A DNA stretch of 6,621 nt from Globobulimina sp. (lineage: Eukaryota > Foraminifera > Rotaliida). The notes under the pieces are model-generated. The model was given only the letters and a program-made list of their open reading frames with translations, was not told where the DNA came from and searched no databases. A program made the translations under genes and the position numbers. The stretch is from the NCBI GenBank assembly GCA_003354225.1, contig PIVH01000264.1, positions 1 through 6,621 on the forward strand. Direction: 5' to 3'. The first letter of the stretch is position 1, and each line of letters starts with the position of its first letter. This document shows positions 5,591 to 6,621 of the stretch, in pieces.

Positions 5591-6621
5591 ATGCTTTTAT
5601 TGTTGCTATTTGTGATTGTATTGGTGCTGATTGGAATTTTTGTATTCATTGGGCGTAATTATTTGTTAGAAAAATGGAATTCAATGGTGATGAAACGGAA
5701 ACCATTTGAAAAAGGAGACCATGTGTTCATATCCGATTTAATATTATCACCTCAGTATAATAATTTGATTGGCGTAATCGCTTCAGATTTAGATACGAAA
5801 AAAAAGAGGTTTCCAGTCCAAATACAGTATCAAGAGAAGTACATTACTGTGAAACCTGAGAATTTATCATTTTTAACAAATGGAAAACACATTGAATCAA
5901 TATTGAGAAACATTGGAATAAATGAAAGATCAAAGTACGCAGCAAATACTTCGGATGATTTTATACAAATATTATCAACAAAATATAGATCGTGTTCTCT
6001 GCCTCCATTAAATCGAATGTTTAATGCATCGCTTAAAAATTACCGAGAAAATGCCGATGCACTTTATTGTGTTATTCAATATTTATCATTGTTTGGCTCG
6101 ATTGGATTGAATAAATATTTTACTAAGTCATTTTGGACAAAGTATGTGGATAAATATGCTGCTTCTAATGCATTAAAATCTTTTTCAAACAGCAATTATT
6201 ATCAAACTAATAATAATGATGTGGATAGTGATAGATTATCAGTCTTATTTTTGCATTTATTTAATCATAAAATGTGTATAATTAAATATGAAAATTCATT
6301 CCGTGTTTTACAATCATTAAGCGACATTTGTAAATTTTCACTCATTCAAGAATTAAATCAAAGAAATTGGTTAAATACATTAGAAATGGATCATTTTTGG
6401 GATGCATTAATTGATATCATTTATTGCAAAACGTTAAATCAATCGAAATGGTTATTTGGTGATGAAATTGAGGAAAAGTATTTTGATGAAAATGAATCAT
6501 TAAATGAAAAATTCCAAATTTGTATCATGGATGATTTGAATGTTGAAATGTTTATAAAATCAGCAAATAATAGTATTTTATCACAAGTCAGTAAAATCGT
6601 GCCTGGAAACGTGTTTGTAAA
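5591..6621 (+). CDS. Membrane-anchored protein with an RFPV...VKPENL small beta domain, C-terminus cut by window edge
   Basis: The frame is open from ATG 5591 to the window end (343 codons) with no intron visible. An in-frame TAG at 5579-5581 shows that no earlier start exists in this exon. Residues 2-20 are an uninterrupted hydrophobic stretch (MLLLLLFVIVLVLIGIF...) followed by Arg and Lys. This is a signal anchor or uncleaved signal sequence, so the rest is probably on one side of an internal or plasma membrane. Residues about 38-92 (FEKGDHVFISDL, SPQYNNLIGVI, KKRFPVQI, ITVKPENL) match the pattern of a small SH3/KOW-like beta domain seen in many protist and plant proteins, where Gly-Val, RFPV and KPENL are typical. 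The remaining 250 residues are Asn/Ser/Leu-rich and helix-like without a recognised motif. It is divergent from the lipase gene with a 66-bp gap. The coding call is strong, the domain moderate, and function unknown. Confidence 0.8.
   Translation, partial: MLLLLLFVIVLVLIGIFVFIGRNYLLEKWNSMVMKRKPFEKGDHVFISDLILSPQYNNLIGVIASDLDTKKKRFPVQIQYQEKYITVKPENLSFLTNGKHIESILRNIGINERSKYAANTSDDFIQILSTKYRSCSLPPLNRMFNASLKNYRENADALYCVIQYLSLFGSIGLNKYFTKSFWTKYVDKYAASNALKSFSNSNYYQTNNNDVDSDRLSVLFLHLFNHKMCIIKYENSFRVLQSLSDICKFSLIQELNQRNWLNTLEMDHFWDALIDIIYCKTLNQSKWLFGDEIEEKYFDENESLNEKFQICIMDDLNVEMFIKSANNSILSQVSKIVPGNVFV

Noticed and set aside
1-6621. Reassigned genetic code (ciliate type)
   Set aside because: TAA ends the four-exon gene, TGA ends the lipase gene, and the long exons contain no in-frame TAA, TAG or TGA.
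1-6621. Bacterial or phage origin, CRISPR, rRNA, tRNA, insertion sequences
   Set aside because: No Shine-Dalgarno-led operons, spaced repeats, transposase motifs or RNA-gene signatures were seen; introns and DAGL point to a eukaryote.

Overview
The window looks like nuclear DNA from an AT-rich, gene-dense unicellular eukaryote that uses the standard genetic code. The reasons are short GT...AG spliceosomal introns (about 48 to 96 nt), eukaryote-specific gene content, asparagine- and serine-rich low-complexity protein segments, and intergenic gaps of only 66 to about 460 bp. TAA and TGA both end genes here, and no in-frame stops interrupt the long exons. The sequence does not name the species or even the phylum. 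An AT-rich protist such as an amoebozoan, rhizarian or heterolobosean would fit.

Layout: three genes run on the minus strand and one on the plus strand. (A) 1 to 964, minus, cut by the left edge: N-terminal part of an unrecognised helix-rich protein in at least three exons. (Intergenic) 965 to 1427: AT-rich, no convincing gene, probably the upstream region of A and the 3' end of B. (B) 1428 to 2618, minus: an unrecognised protein of about 321 residues in four exons, the last hidden behind a short intron. (C) 2711 to 5524, minus: a diacylglycerol lipase of the animal DAGL-alpha/beta type, with four membrane segments followed by a lipase class 3 domain carrying a complete Ser-Asp-His triad, in two exons. 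(D) 5591 to 6621, plus, cut by the right edge: a membrane-anchored protein with a small beta-rich domain of the RFPV...VKPENL type. C and D are divergent and share a 66-bp upstream region.

Only gene C has a function that can be stated with confidence: it releases the sn-1 fatty acid from diacylglycerol at a membrane and so makes 2-monoacylglycerol downstream of phospholipase C signalling. Nothing shows that its neighbours act in the same pathway. The least expected sequence signal is a 22/23-nt motif shared almost exactly by an intron donor in gene A and the intron region of gene C. It suggests copied intron ends, and it conflicts with the simplest in-frame splice of gene C. I found no mobile element, CRISPR array, rRNA or tRNA, and no evidence for a new multi-gene system.
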